Notes: generated by a model not told the origin, from the letters alone. 64,000 nucleotides of DNA from Phycisphaerales bacterium (GCA_016716475.1 JADJWG010000001.1:1774653-1838652); one strand, 5' to 3'; shown: positions 29,996 through 39,303, numbered from the stretch's first letter. A program made the numbers and translations.

Positions 29996-31145
29996 ATGCC
30001 GCTGGTTCCCATGCGTGCTGACAGCGCATGTACCCGTGCTTCACCGGATTGTAGTGAATGGTTTCCATGTACCGCAGCCCATCTATGAGGTGGTGCGAGT
30101 CAAGCGAGTCGGTCGTGATAGTCAGCTTGAAACCCTTCGCCGGAATCTCCTCGGCAGGTGGCAGCGTCACCTTGATCAGGTGGAACGCGCTTGCACCTGG
30201 TGCTACGGAAGCGGGCTTGTCGATCTCCCACCTGACGCGCGGGTCATCGGCTTCGATCCGCAGCAGGCTCACCGGCTGGTTGCCCGGATAAATGATGCGT
30301 ACGTCGCGAGTGACCGGCCCATTCGTCGTCGGCGGAAGCGTCAGGATCGCCGGCGCCGCCCGCACGTTCGCCGGCACGCGGCCCGTAACCCGCACGCGCA
30401 GCTCCTGGAGGAAATCGAGGTCGGTCGCGAGCATCACGAACTGCGTCACCGATCCCGAGGGCAACGGCGGCATCGTCGTTGCGGTCAGCTCGTATTCCTG
30501 CCCCGGCTCGATCTCCCGCAACTCGACACCGTAATGCCGGAGCTCGCCCTTCGGCAGCGACAGGTACACCGGCCGGTCGTAGCGGTTCCGCAGCCGCAGC
30601 ACCGCGGTCGCCGGCTCGGTGCGCGAGAGCTGCCCGAATTGCAGCGTCGGCGTCGTCACGCGCCGCTCGCCGAGCTGCATGTCGAACAGCGGCCGGCAGC
30701 GGCCGCGCAGCTCGAACCTCACCGCCGGCTGCTCGGGGTCGTTGGTGTGCAGCGTGACGGTCTGTTTGACCTGCTCGGCGCCCTGGGTGGTGTCGTAGCC
30801 GACCCGGAGGAAGGTGGACTCGCCCGGCCCGAGCGAGCGCTTGCCCACGGTCACGCCCGTGCACCCGCAACTGCTCTGCACGCGCGTGATCTCGAGCGTG
30901 CCCGCGCCGACGTTCGTGATCGTGATGTCGCCCTTCGACACTGGCTCACCGAACCAGACCTCGCCGAAGTCCCAGGAGGCGGGGGTGAGTTGGAGGCACG
31001 CCTGGGCGGCAGGCAGAACCGCACCAGGCGAACCGTTCGCCGTGACGTGCAACCCCGACGACGTCTGTGCGCTCGCGCCCCCGACTGTCGTAGCAACAAC
31101 AGCAACTAGAACAAGTGTTGATCGACCGTTCCTATGGCATTTCAT
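29994..31145 (-). CDS. Secreted DUF1573-domain protein
   Basis: A 383-residue exported protein with a signal peptide (STLVLVAVVATTVGGASAQ). The N-terminal half is a DUF1573 Ig-like domain (TPASWDFGEVWFGEPVSKGD, then VQSSCGCTGVTVGKRSLGPG, where SSCGCT is the family hallmark). Further beta-rich repeats follow (FDMQLGERRVTTPTLQFGQL; LPPTTNGPVTRDVRIIYPG). Such proteins are abundant in Planctomycetes and Bacteroidetes, with no settled function. It stands alone between the tRNA and the low-G+C Rhs region. Confidence 0.75.
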   Translation of the reverse strand: MKCHRNGRSTLVLVAVVATTVGGASAQTSSGLHVTANGSPGAVLPAAQACLQLTPASWDFGEVWFGEPVSKGDITITNVGAGTLEITRVQSSCGCTGVTVGKRSLGPGESTFLRVGYDTTQGAEQVKQTVTLHTNDPEQPAVRFELRGRCRPLFDMQLGERRVTTPTLQFGQLSRTEPATAVLRLRNRYDRPVYLSLPKGELRHYGVELREIEPGQEYELTATTMPPLPSGSVTQFVMLATDLDFLQELRVRVTGRVPANVRAAPAILTLPPTTNGPVTRDVRIIYPGNQPVSLLRIEADDPRVRWEIDKPASVAPGASAFHLIKVTLPPAEEIPAKGFKLTITTDSLDSHHLIDGLRYMETIHYNPVKHGYMRCQHAWEPAA

Positions 31146-31322
31146 AACATAGCTCCGCTAACCCTCCCTACGCAGCGTTTAGCGCGCGCTCAGCCACGAC
31201 AACTACCCGGCGAGCCGCATCGGACACTACCGTACGAGGTATCGAACATTCGTCGGCACCAATGACTCGGACAGAGGCGGGGCCGCACAGAACGATGCAG
31301 GCCCACCCTGACGCGGCCACAA

Positions 31323-32111
31323 CTATCGCGGTGTCTGCACCATATGTTCAAGCCATGGACCACGTAACTCCATGAGATCAGAAAGATACCCGTCAGGGTC
31401 CTCAACATGCACTTCGAGCGTCATAAAGCATACACCTATCGCCGCCGATTTCCACTCTCCATCGATTCGCATGTCTACCCTATACCAGTACACTCCTTCG
31501 CGATCCCATGTGCACGACCTAAAGGCCCTGTGGGGCATGCCGATTGCTATTGGCACGGTATCATGGGCGGCCACTTGGACAACGCATGCCCAGGTCAGCA
31601 TGTCATTATCAGGGACCGTCTGTGTCCCCACGGCGCGATCGAGTACTCTCCTAGGCTCCGAAGGGCCACGCGCGTGTCGACTCCAGAGTATCAAGGGCGC
31701 ATCGCATGCAGGCGAGCGCCAGAAGTAGGAGGCATCGCCGAGGGTGTCTACCCAACCGTACTCGTGAAGAAGCGTCGCCTGAGCAGAGTCGACCACTATC
31801 AACACGTGCATCGGAATTGTCTCGTCACTTCCATGGACGGCACCCAGATAAGCAGTTGCGCCTTCCCCGTGGCTTACGTATGCCGGAAGATCCTTGCGTA
31901 TCGACCGCCCCGGAGCCAACTTGATCCCTGCGGAGCGCAGATGGCGCTCCATCTGTTCAGCGGATATCTCGATCTGCGGACTGGGTAAACTTCTGTGGCC
32001 GAGCATGACGTGGTATATCATCGCCGCACAGGCAATGGCGACACCGAGCAACAGGGCGGCGCCAAGCGCAAGCAGCAGCCGGCGCCGGAACTTCGTTGTA
32101 GATCTTAGCAT
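31323..32111 (-). CDS. Membrane-anchored hypothetical protein, candidate immunity partner of Rhs cassette 1
   Basis: A 262-residue protein with one N-terminal helix (RRLLLALGAALLLGVAIACA) and a soluble region that I cannot assign to a family (CDREGVYWYRV-type strands, HVLIVVDSAQATLLHEYGW). It starts 12 nt after the stop of the truncated Rhs gene, in lower-G+C DNA. Position directly downstream of an Rhs C-terminus is where an immunity gene normally sits; that function is inferred from position only. Confidence 0.55.
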   Translation of the reverse strand: MLRSTTKFRRRLLLALGAALLLGVAIACAAMIYHVMLGHRSLPSPQIEISAEQMERHLRSAGIKLAPGRSIRKDLPAYVSHGEGATAYLGAVHGSDETIPMHVLIVVDSAQATLLHEYGWVDTLGDASYFWRSPACDAPLILWSRHARGPSEPRRVLDRAVGTQTVPDNDMLTWACVVQVAAHDTVPIAIGMPHRAFRSCTWDREGVYWYRVDMRIDGEWKSAAIGVCFMTLEVHVEDPDGYLSDLMELRGPWLEHMVQTPR

Positions 32112-32123
32112 GATATTGACAAC

Positions 32124-33854
32124 TCAGGGAACAACGATCGCTCCTGGTGGTGGAGACGGGAGACTCTCGGGCAGCGGGCTTCCGGGGAGAGGGAGCGATA
32201 TCTGCCGCGGAATCGCAGGAGTTCGACTCCATCCAAGTTCAGCATAGGTCATGACTCCACCTTGTGCCAGATGCGTAACGGACCAAGACGTAGAACCGAT
32301 GGGGTTAAACCACTTACCGTTCACGGCGTGGTGCGAGACTTGAGCCTCGACAGCATGGAGTACGGAGTCAAGCCGCGAGGTATAGCTCCGGCCGGGTGCA
32401 ACCAACTCGGCTCCGCGTTCGACGACATGCGCCTTGCTTTCGCTCTCGCCCGACGCGTCGCCGTATGCGGAGGCGACATCCAGAATACTGTAAAATGCCG
32501 TCTCTACGGTGTGATTTGTGACGAACAGCGAGCGAACTACTGCAGGGCTGGTGAATCTCGCGAACGGCCCAAATCGCATCGCAGGTAGCCGGTGGCGTTC
32601 GTTGAAGAGAGTGAAGACGTTGTCCATCTGGAAGCTGCCGCCGGGGACCCCTGGACCTGATACCGAGAATGCCGATCCGACAGCATCCCATTGCCGGAAA
32701 CCCACCCTTAGCTCAGACTGGTAGCGGCTGAGTCCGACCTTTTCCGCGAGGGTATATGTAACATTGCCGAATGGTGCAAACTCATGCATCTTGTCTTCTG
32801 CGCTATAGCTGAGCGTCATGCTTTGGTTTAAGCGCGACCCGTGGTCGCTCCACCGCACTGTGAGACTTCCGGACTCACGAAGCCGCGTCAGATTGAATCG
32901 CTTTGCATACAGTTGCTCAGCCCCAACCTTGGGAGTAACCTCAGATGTGGAGAATGAGGTGACGAATTGTCCATCAATAATGATGTCTATATTCCGTGTG
33001 CACCCGGAGTCAGCTATTAGTATCCACGCATCGCCGTTGCGCGAGGACATTTGAGGTTCCAGCGAGACTGAGCGCGGCGCCAATCCCGTTGGATCGAAGG
33101 TGGTGACGGGTCTACCCGCTACGAATCCATACAGGTGTCGCCCCCCGTGCTCGCCGATCGGATCCCTCGACATCCACCTCCCGATCACGGCGTCGTAGTA
33201 CCGGAATCCCCACCACCCCAACCCGGTCTCATCGTCCCACTGCTTCGTGCTGAAGCGCCAGGCGTTGTCGGATGCGTACGCGCCCTCGGCCTTGGTCACG
33301 CCGCCGTAGGGGTCGTACTCGTAGTGGGCCACAATGGCCGCGGACGCTTGACCGAACGGCTTTGACCAGTCCACCACCTGCCCCACGTTGCCCAGCGAAT
33401 CGTACAGGTAGACGTAGGCCACCGGATCGTCGGGCTCGGGCGCGCCGCTCACGTCGCACACGCGCACGGCCAGCAGCCCGCCGATCGTCCCGGCCCGCTC
33501 GAACAGCCCGGCCGACGCCCGGCCGCCCTGCGACCCGCCCAGGCCCGCGAGGTCCAGGCCCCAGGACAGCGCCCGCAGCGGCTCGTCCGGCTCGGCCGCC
33601 AGGATGTCGAACTCCAGCAGCATCCGCCACCCCGACCAGAGGAACCGGCGATCCAGCGACGGAGTACCCGCCCAGCCGCTCGCCTGCTCGTCCCACGGCG
33701 TCACGGTCTTCCGCACCCGCCGCCAACCCGAATCATACTCGAACTCGACCTTGCTGACACCGTCGGCCTCGGTCCCCGCGACCGGCCGCACGCGGACCAG
33801 GCGGTTCTCGGCGTCCCAAGGAGCCGAACCCGTTCTGCTCGGCCTCCACCCCAT
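32124..33854 (-). CDS. N-terminally truncated Rhs cassette 1 with an unassigned C-terminal domain
   Basis: A 576-residue frame beginning inside the Rhs repeat region (WDAENRLVRVRPVAGTEADG; HYEYDPYGGVTKAEGAYASD) and including the core-associated end WRFSTKQWDDETGLGWWGFR, YYDAVIGRWMSRDPIGEHGG, HLYGFVAGRPVTTFDPTGLA. After DPTGLA comes a ~310-residue C-terminus with no motif I recognise, ending in a Pro-rich tail (LPLPGSPLPESLPSPPPG). The long N-terminal YD-repeat barrel and any export domain are missing, as in displaced Rhs C-terminal modules. The C-terminus is lower in G+C than the core, as is usual for polymorphic toxin tips. Confidence 0.72.
   Translation of the reverse strand: MGWRPSRTGSAPWDAENRLVRVRPVAGTEADGVSKVEFEYDSGWRRVRKTVTPWDEQASGWAGTPSLDRRFLWSGWRMLLEFDILAAEPDEPLRALSWGLDLAGLGGSQGGRASAGLFERAGTIGGLLAVRVCDVSGAPEPDDPVAYVYLYDSLGNVGQVVDWSKPFGQASAAIVAHYEYDPYGGVTKAEGAYASDNAWRFSTKQWDDETGLGWWGFRYYDAVIGRWMSRDPIGEHGGRHLYGFVAGRPVTTFDPTGLAPRSVSLEPQMSSRNGDAWILIADSGCTRNIDIIIDGQFVTSFSTSEVTPKVGAEQLYAKRFNLTRLRESGSLTVRWSDHGSRLNQSMTLSYSAEDKMHEFAPFGNVTYTLAEKVGLSRYQSELRVGFRQWDAVGSAFSVSGPGVPGGSFQMDNVFTLFNERHRLPAMRFGPFARFTSPAVVRSLFVTNHTVETAFYSILDVASAYGDASGESESKAHVVERGAELVAPGRSYTSRLDSVLHAVEAQVSHHAVNGKWFNPIGSTSWSVTHLAQGGVMTYAELGWSRTPAIPRQISLPLPGSPLPESLPSPPPGAIVVP
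33180..33835 (-). repeat. Rhs core direct repeat, copy 1
   Basis: Encodes the conserved Rhs core of cassette 1. It aligns with 36720-37310 in the same orientation over roughly 600 bp; for example the stretch around TTCGTGCTGAAGCGCCAGG recurs almost identically. Similarity stops at the start of the C-terminal domains, the recombination boundary expected for toxin-tip exchange. Confidence 0.7.
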
Positions 33855-33877
33855 GGTATCGCTTAGTCAGGATCACG

Positions 33878-34588
33878 CTACTCCTCCGTCACTTCACTTG
33901 TCGTTTTCCCGCCAAGGTTCTTGTCTACAACCCGAACAAAGTTTCCAATGCCTTTCTGCCGATCACGAGCGGCAGCGTACAGCACCATCCCGTCAAGGCT
34001 CGGCAACGCTACCCTCCAATCGGGCGTCACCCCGATCCGTTGCCATTCACCTCGATCACGCTCCAACACGATCTGATTTTCTCCGGATGCTGGCCAATGG
34101 ATCACATGCACGAATATGGGCTCGATATCCTTGAATTCCGGCGTCCACTCCAACATCAACCGAACACTGGCGCCACTCTCATCACTACCCACCACGCAGA
34201 GCGCGTCCGTTTCCCGATTCTCGTTAAGAAACAGTAGCATGAGGTATTCGCAGCCGGTAAAGTCGATGCCCCTCGCTGCGAGCAGTGCAAGCGGCGGACA
34301 ATGCATCTTTCCATCATACTCCCTGGCCCTGGACAGTGCCGCTAGCGAGTGCGCGACCATCAATTCCGGTTGACCGTAAACGTCACCTATGGTCTCAGCA
34401 TTGTCAGCAAGGTACTGACTCACTGCGCTCTCAAGTCGGGCGTTTATCTTGGCCTGGCTCCATCCGGGTCGCTCGGGCAGGGATGCGGCGTTGCCCTCAT
34501 CCCCTTCGTCCTTGCGACATCCCATGACGTATCCGAATGTGACCACCACCGTAGCAAGAAGACACAGCCAGTACTTACCTACATACAT
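33878..34588 (-). CDS. Lipoprotein of unknown function beside the Rhs cassettes
   Basis: A 236-residue protein from the ATG at 34588, with a lipoprotein signal (LCLLATVVVTFGYVMGC). The soluble part has no family that I recognise (LMLEWTPEFKDIEPIFVHVI; QIVLERDRGEWQRIGVTPDW). It ends 23 nt before cassette 1 on the same strand and has lower G+C than neighbouring core genes. It could be the leftover immunity gene of an Rhs toxin whose coding region is lost, or an unrelated cargo gene. Confidence 0.5.
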   Translation of the reverse strand: MYVGKYWLCLLATVVVTFGYVMGCRKDEGDEGNAASLPERPGWSQAKINARLESAVSQYLADNAETIGDVYGQPELMVAHSLAALSRAREYDGKMHCPPLALLAARGIDFTGCEYLMLLFLNENRETDALCVVGSDESGASVRLMLEWTPEFKDIEPIFVHVIHWPASGENQIVLERDRGEWQRIGVTPDWRVALPSLDGMVLYAAARDRQKGIGNFVRVVDKNLGGKTTSEVTEE

Positions 34589-34776
34589 GATGCACCTACT
34601 GTGTACGCTGCCCAAGCAGGTCGGACTAGCGCGGCACTTGCTTTAGATCGGCGCCAAGTCGCGTAGGGTGAAACTATGAGGTGGAGGCCGCGCCGGCCGG
34701 TTGCGGTTCCTTGAGATCGTGGTAAACCGCGTTTCGTGATCGTTCTCGAAGCGTGTTTCCACACAAGGAGCCAACC

Positions 34777-35454
34777 GTGAGAAACTTCATCGGCGTCGAC
34801 CTCCATAAGAAGATTATCGTGATCTGCGTCGTCAACCAAGCCTTCCAGGTTCTGCACCGCAAATCGTCTCCCGGCCAAACGTCACCAGCGTCAGACGAAT
34901 GGTGGGCAGCGGAGTACCGCAGCCCTACCTGGCTGGTGCACCTGCTGCGCGAGTTGGAGAAGGTCGATCGGCACAACGAATCCCCGGCCTGGCGGGCCTT
35001 CGCCAAGGCGCTGCGGCGCCTGATCCGCGACGGCATCCGGCTGCGCAAGCGGCGCGACTTCACGCCGGAGAAGTACCGCGGCCGGATTCTGCGCATCGGT
35101 CGGCGGCTGGATGCGTTGATCGCGGCCGAGGTGGAGGATGTCGATGCCCGGCGGCTGCTGAAGCGCTTGCGGCGGACGGGCGATCATTTGTTCACGTTCC
35201 TGGACTATCCGCAGATCCCGTTCGAGAACAACTTCGCCGAGCGGCAGATCCGGCCGGCCGTGATCCTGAGGAAGAACAGCCAGTCGAACCGCTCGGACCG
35301 CGGAGCGCTGACACAGGCCGTGCTGATGAGCATCTACCGCACGCTCCGGCTCCGCGGCCACGACCCGCTGCGGACGATCTCCCAGGCCCTGCGAACCTAC
35401 CTGCAAACCGGCAAGCTCCCGCCGCTACCGGTGGCGACCGTTGCAGACGGGTGA
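34777..35454 (+). pseudogene. Chimeric transposase remnant: IS110-type start fused in frame to an IS66-type end
   Basis: From GTG 34777 (AAGGAG upstream) the first ~30 residues read RNFIGVDLHKKIIVICVVNQ, an IS110 N-terminal DEDD-domain start. From about 34890 on, the frame reads WLVHLLRELEKVDRHNES, later FLDYPQIPFENNFAERQIRP and AVILRKNSQSNRSDRGA, the C-terminal part of IS66 TnpC transposases. The fusion is in frame, 225 codons long, and lacks most catalytic parts of both families, so it is almost certainly inactive. It separates the two Rhs cassettes. Confidence 0.7.
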
Positions 35455-35610
35455 AGCGTTACGATTTGCCGGACAGTTACATTCGCTCAGCGGACTGCTC
35501 CCACCTGGCGCTGCAACACACGCCTGCTTCCGTTGCCGTACCGCGCTTGATCGCGCAACGGCGTGCATACATCGTCCGGCGGTCGGCCGACCTGCATCAC
35601 AGATTCACCC

Positions 35611-35913
35611 TCACGCGAAGCGCAGCAGGTGGAACAATGCCATGGGCGCACCCGTCTCCGCAAGGACAAACCCGACAACCGTAAGTGCAAGGTGGGCGGC
35701 ATACACAAGCGCCAAATTGGGTTGCAGCAGCCTACGGGCGCGAAAGAAGCCAAGAATGCACAGCGGTACTTGGACAAGCGCGAGGGCGACCCCGAGGAAC
35801 CCGGCAGCCATACCCGACTCGTACGTGGCTCGAGACCATAGGATTAGAAGCGATCCGCCGCCAAGCACATCGGTTATGATGAGCACGACTAGGGGCCACA
35901 CACTCGACGTCAT
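35611..35913 (-). CDS. Small three-helix membrane protein, candidate immunity partner of Rhs cassette 2
   Basis: A 100-residue integral membrane protein with three hydrophobic segments (VWPLVVLIITDVLGGGSLLI; FLGVALALVQVPLCILGFF; LVYAAHLALTVVGFVLAETG). Its ATG lies two nt after the stop of cassette 2, so the two are almost certainly co-translated. A membrane-located immunity protein would suit a lipase-type toxin acting on phospholipids. There is no family match that I know; the role is inferred from position. Confidence 0.55.
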   Translation of the reverse strand: MTSSVWPLVVLIITDVLGGGSLLILWSRATYESGMAAGFLGVALALVQVPLCILGFFRARRLLQPNLALVYAAHLALTVVGFVLAETGAPMALFHLLRFA

Positions 35914-35915
35914 CG

Positions 35916-37307
35916 CTAGAGCTCCACTCCAATCTGACGAGCCTCGGCGAGCATCCAGAAGAACGCGTCGTTATTGAACATGTTTGTACCAATGTCGCGA
36001 TGCGTTGTGCCTGTGCCGTCCTTGCGCCAGAAGAATGTCTGCGGGTCAATCGGAGCTGTCGGAAACATGGACCACTCCGACACACTCGTTGTTGTCTTTA
36101 CTGCGTGCGAGATTCGATCAACACGTGTCGGCGCAGTCATTGCCCAATTTGGAATCGCGGGTGCCATATCTACTGCATCGAAAAGTCCAAGCCAATTCAC
36201 CCATGGTCGAATCCTCACATTGCATTTCCCCCACCAGGCCCTTGAAACGCAACAGCCATCGTCTGCAAGGCGATGGGTTACATACGTTACAATCGCGCCA
36301 CCTCGGCTCCAGCCGACCAGATTGACTAGCGGCTGTTCCTCGCACTTCGCATAGGCGGCGCGCTGGTCGCTGCAGATACGATTCAGAACGTCCTTCGCTA
36401 TCGCGCGGGCATCACTCCCAGTGATACCTATATATGGACCGTGCCAGTACTGCTTAACCTCGCGCGCCAAGTTATAGATCCACCAGGTATTCGTACCCTT
36501 AGCGCTCCAAGGCTGTCCGCTCCAGGTCCCGTCTACTGCATACAGATTGAGCCCCAGGGCATCGATGGCGCGCGTCGGACCGTTAAGAACATACGCGTAG
36601 GTGTTCAATTCAGGTAGGTCGGCCGTAGGGGCCCGATCGCTTGCCGGAAGAGCGTGTTGCGCGAGGGAGAATCCGATTTCGGAAGCTGGATCCCACGACG
36701 CCCATCGCCCCAGACTGGGTGAGTAATACCGTTTGCCCCAATATCCCAGACCCGTTTCGTTGTCCCACTGCTTCGTACTGAAGCGCCAGGCGTTGTCCGC
36801 GGCGTAGCCGCCCTCGGCCTTCGTCACACCGCCGTACGGGTCGTACTCGTAGTGCGCCACGACGGCCGCGCCGGCTTGGCTGGCCGGCCTCGACCAGTCC
36901 ACCACCTGGGCAACGTTTCCCATCGCGTCGTACACGTACACATAGTCCACCGGATCGTCGGGCTCGGGCCCGCCGTTGACGTCGTACTTCCGCACCGCCA
37001 GCAGCCCGCCGATGGTGCCGGCCGATTCCAGCGAGTTCACCGCCCCGCCCAGGCCCGCGAGGTCCAGGCCCCAGGTGAACGACCGCAGCACGGCTTCCCC
37101 GCCGCTCGCCAGCACGTCCGTCTCCAGCAACAGCCGCCACCCGGACCACAGGTACTTCCGGTCCAGCGACGGTGCACTCGCCCAGTTGCTCGTCTGCTCG
37201 TCCCACGGCGTCACGGTCTTCCGCACCCGCCGCCAACCCGCATCATACCCGAACTCCACCCGGCTCAACCCGGCCGCCTCCGTCCCCGCGACCGGCCGCA
37301 CCGTCAC
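35916..37307 (-). CDS. N-terminally truncated Rhs cassette 2 with a lipase-like C-terminal domain
   Basis: It opens inside the Rhs core (VTVRPVAGTEAAGLSRVEFG) and reaches ETGLGYWGKRYYSPSLGRWA and NGPTRAIDALGLN. The ~200-residue C-terminus begins LYAVDGTWSGQPWSAKG and contains PLVNLVGWSRGGAIVTYVTH, with GWSRG as the GxSxG nucleophile motif. Together with the DGTW start this suggests a DUF2235/Tle-like alpha/beta hydrolase. A GTG at 37307 is the first start that does not run into the typA leader, but it has no convincing ribosome site. The gene may be a silent displaced toxin tip. Confidence 0.65.
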   Translation of the reverse strand: MTVRPVAGTEAAGLSRVEFGYDAGWRRVRKTVTPWDEQTSNWASAPSLDRKYLWSGWRLLLETDVLASGGEAVLRSFTWGLDLAGLGGAVNSLESAGTIGGLLAVRKYDVNGGPEPDDPVDYVYVYDAMGNVAQVVDWSRPASQAGAAVVAHYEYDPYGGVTKAEGGYAADNAWRFSTKQWDNETGLGYWGKRYYSPSLGRWASWDPASEIGFSLAQHALPASDRAPTADLPELNTYAYVLNGPTRAIDALGLNLYAVDGTWSGQPWSAKGTNTWWIYNLAREVKQYWHGPYIGITGSDARAIAKDVLNRICSDQRAAYAKCEEQPLVNLVGWSRGGAIVTYVTHRLADDGCCVSRAWWGKCNVRIRPWVNWLGLFDAVDMAPAIPNWAMTAPTRVDRISHAVKTTTSVSEWSMFPTAPIDPQTFFWRKDGTGTTHRDIGTNMFNNDAFFWMLAEARQIGVEL

Positions 37308-37310
37308 GAG
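36720..37310 (-). repeat. Rhs core direct repeat, copy 2
   Basis: The second copy of the Rhs core, in the same orientation as 33180-33835. The shared proteins read VEF-YD-GWRRVRKTVTPWDEQ at the start and DETGLG or NETGLG near the end, and both start within the same codons (RLV-VRPVAGTEA). The common start point in two separate cassettes argues for duplication as a defined module. Confidence 0.7.
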
Positions 37311-37488
37311 CCGTTTTGCAGAATGAGCGGGAAGGACTCTGCTACTCCCCAAACCACGGCCAGGCGTGCCGGGCGGTGCCTTGTGCGGTCGGCCCGGCTT
37401 CCGGGTAGCATACACCGTTTCGACGCCGGCCGGCGGACCCTGTGCCGACGGTTCCGGCGCTCCCGGACATCCGAAGCGAGACCCGTTT

Positions 37489-39303
37489 GTGATTCCCAGC
37501 ATTCGCAACGTCGCCATCATTGCTCACGTCGATCACGGCAAGACCACCCTCGTGGACCAGTTGCTGCGTCAATGCGGCCAGTTTCGGGCCCAGCAGCTCA
37601 AGGGTGATCGCATTCTCGATTCGAATGATCTGGAACGTGAGCGGGGCATTACCATCCTCGCCAAGAACATTGCCATCGACTATCACGGCACCAAGATCAA
37701 CCTGATTGACACGCCCGGCCACGCCGACTTCGGCGGTGAGGTCGAGCGCGTGCTTAAGATGGCGGACGGCTGCCTGCTGCTCATCGACGCCTTCGAAGGC
37801 CCGATGCCCCAGACGCGGTTCGTGCTGCGGAAGGCGTTTGAATTTGGCCTGCGGCCGGTCGTCGTGATCAACAAGATGGACCGTCCGGACGCCCGTCCGC
37901 GCGAAGTGCATGACGAAGTGCTCGACCTGTTTATCGAGTTGGGGGCGGACGAAGCGGCCCTGGAGTTTCCAACGATCTATGCCTCGGCCACGCAGGGGTG
38001 GGCCTCGGCACGGAGGGATGAGCAACCGGAAGGGGTGCGGGCGCTGTTCGACGCGATACTGGAGTTCGTACCGCCACCCAAGGTGGAGCCGGGCGCACCG
38101 CTGCAGATGCTGGTGACGACGCTGGACTACAGCGACTATGTCGGCCGGATCGGCATCGGCCGCGTCTTTGCGGGTGAACTACGTGCGGGGCAGAGAGTTG
38201 TCGTGATTCGGCGGGACGGGACGCGGGCGAGTGAACAGGTCGGCGAAGTGCACGTCTTCGACGGGCTGGCCCGCCGCAAGGTGGAGAGTGTGCCGGCGGG
38301 AGACATCTGCGCGATTGTCGGACTGGATCCGATCGACATTGGGGATACGATCGCGGACCCGGACCAGCCGCGCCCATTGCCGCTGCTGCGCGTCGATGAG
38401 CCCACGCTGCACATGACCTTTCGCGTGAACGACTCGCCATTCGTCGGGCGGTCGGGCAAGTATCTGACGAGCCGCCACCTGCGCGACCGCCTGGAGAAGG
38501 AGCTGCAACGTAACGTCGCCCTGCGGGTGGAGCCGGGGCCGACGCCGGAGGAGTTTCATGTCTCGGGCCGCGGCATTCTGCACCTGTCCGTGCTGATTGA
38601 GAACATGCGGCGGGAAGGGTACGAGGTCGCGGTCGGCAAGCCGAAGGTGATCTTTCGCGAACTGGCGGGCAAGAAGACCGAACCGATCGAACTATGCGTG
38701 GTGGATGTGCCGACTCCGCATGTCGGTCCGGTGATGGAACTGCTTGGCCTGCGCCGCGGCATCTGCACCAAGCTGGAGAGCCGCAGCGATCACACCTTCA
38801 TGGAATTCACGGTGCCCTCGCGCGGCCTGATCGGGGTGCGGAACCGGCTGCTGACGGCGACGAACGGCACGGTGATCATGCACCACAATTTCTACGAGTA
38901 CGAGCACCTGCGGGGGGCAATTCCGGGGCGGCAGGCCGGTGTGATGGTCGCCAGCGAATCCGGCCAGGTGACGGCGTACGCGCTGGAAGCACTCGCCGAC
39001 CGCGGCATCATGTTCGTGGCGCCGACGGATGCGGTGTACGAGGGGCAGATCGTGGGCGAACACTGCCGGGACGGCGACATCATCGTGAACGTCTGCCGGC
39101 AGAAGAAGCTGACGAACGTGCGCGCCGCTTCGGCCGACAAGACCGTGGTGCTCAAACCGCCGCGGGAGATCACGCTCGAGATCGCGCTCGAGTTCATCGA
39201 GGACGATGAACTGGTCGAGGTGACGCCGGACGGCATCCGCTTGCGCAAGCGCCTCCTGAAGGAAACGGAGCGCAAGCGCGCCGGTCGCCGCGTGGCGGAA
39301 TAG
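37489..39303 (+). CDS. typA: Translational GTPase TypA/BipA
   Basis: A ribosome-associated GTPase of the EF-G superfamily, acting in ribosome assembly and stress adaptation. It shows the P-loop (AHVDHGKTTLVDQL), switch I (RGITILAKNIAI), DTPGHADFGGE and NKMD, then domain 2, an EF-G-like domain V (PHVGPVMELLGLRRG) and the BipA-specific C-terminus (SRGLIGVRNRLLTATNGTVI). I chose the GTG at 37489, giving 604 residues, the usual length; the frame extends upstream to an ATG at 37366, but that would add a non-conserved extension overlapping the truncated Rhs gene. Confidence 0.95.
   Translation: MIPSIRNVAIIAHVDHGKTTLVDQLLRQCGQFRAQQLKGDRILDSNDLERERGITILAKNIAIDYHGTKINLIDTPGHADFGGEVERVLKMADGCLLLIDAFEGPMPQTRFVLRKAFEFGLRPVVVINKMDRPDARPREVHDEVLDLFIELGADEAALEFPTIYASATQGWASARRDEQPEGVRALFDAILEFVPPPKVEPGAPLQMLVTTLDYSDYVGRIGIGRVFAGELRAGQRVVVIRRDGTRASEQVGEVHVFDGLARRKVESVPAGDICAIVGLDPIDIGDTIADPDQPRPLPLLRVDEPTLHMTFRVNDSPFVGRSGKYLTSRHLRDRLEKELQRNVALRVEPGPTPEEFHVSGRGILHLSVLIENMRREGYEVAVGKPKVIFRELAGKKTEPIELCVVDVPTPHVGPVMELLGLRRGICTKLESRSDHTFMEFTVPSRGLIGVRNRLLTATNGTVIMHHNFYEYEHLRGAIPGRQAGVMVASESGQVTAYALEALADRGIMFVAPTDAVYEGQIVGEHCRDGDIIVNVCRQKKLTNVRAASADKTVVLKPPREITLEIALEFIEDDELVEVTPDGIRLRKRLLKETERKRAGRRVAE

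Noticed and set aside
37366..37520. Longer starts for typA (37366) and for Rhs cassette 2 (37520) that overlap each other
   Set aside because: Both extensions read low-complexity GC-rich sequence antisense to each other. The conserved protein starts at 37489 for TypA, and Rhs similarity begins only at about 37310.
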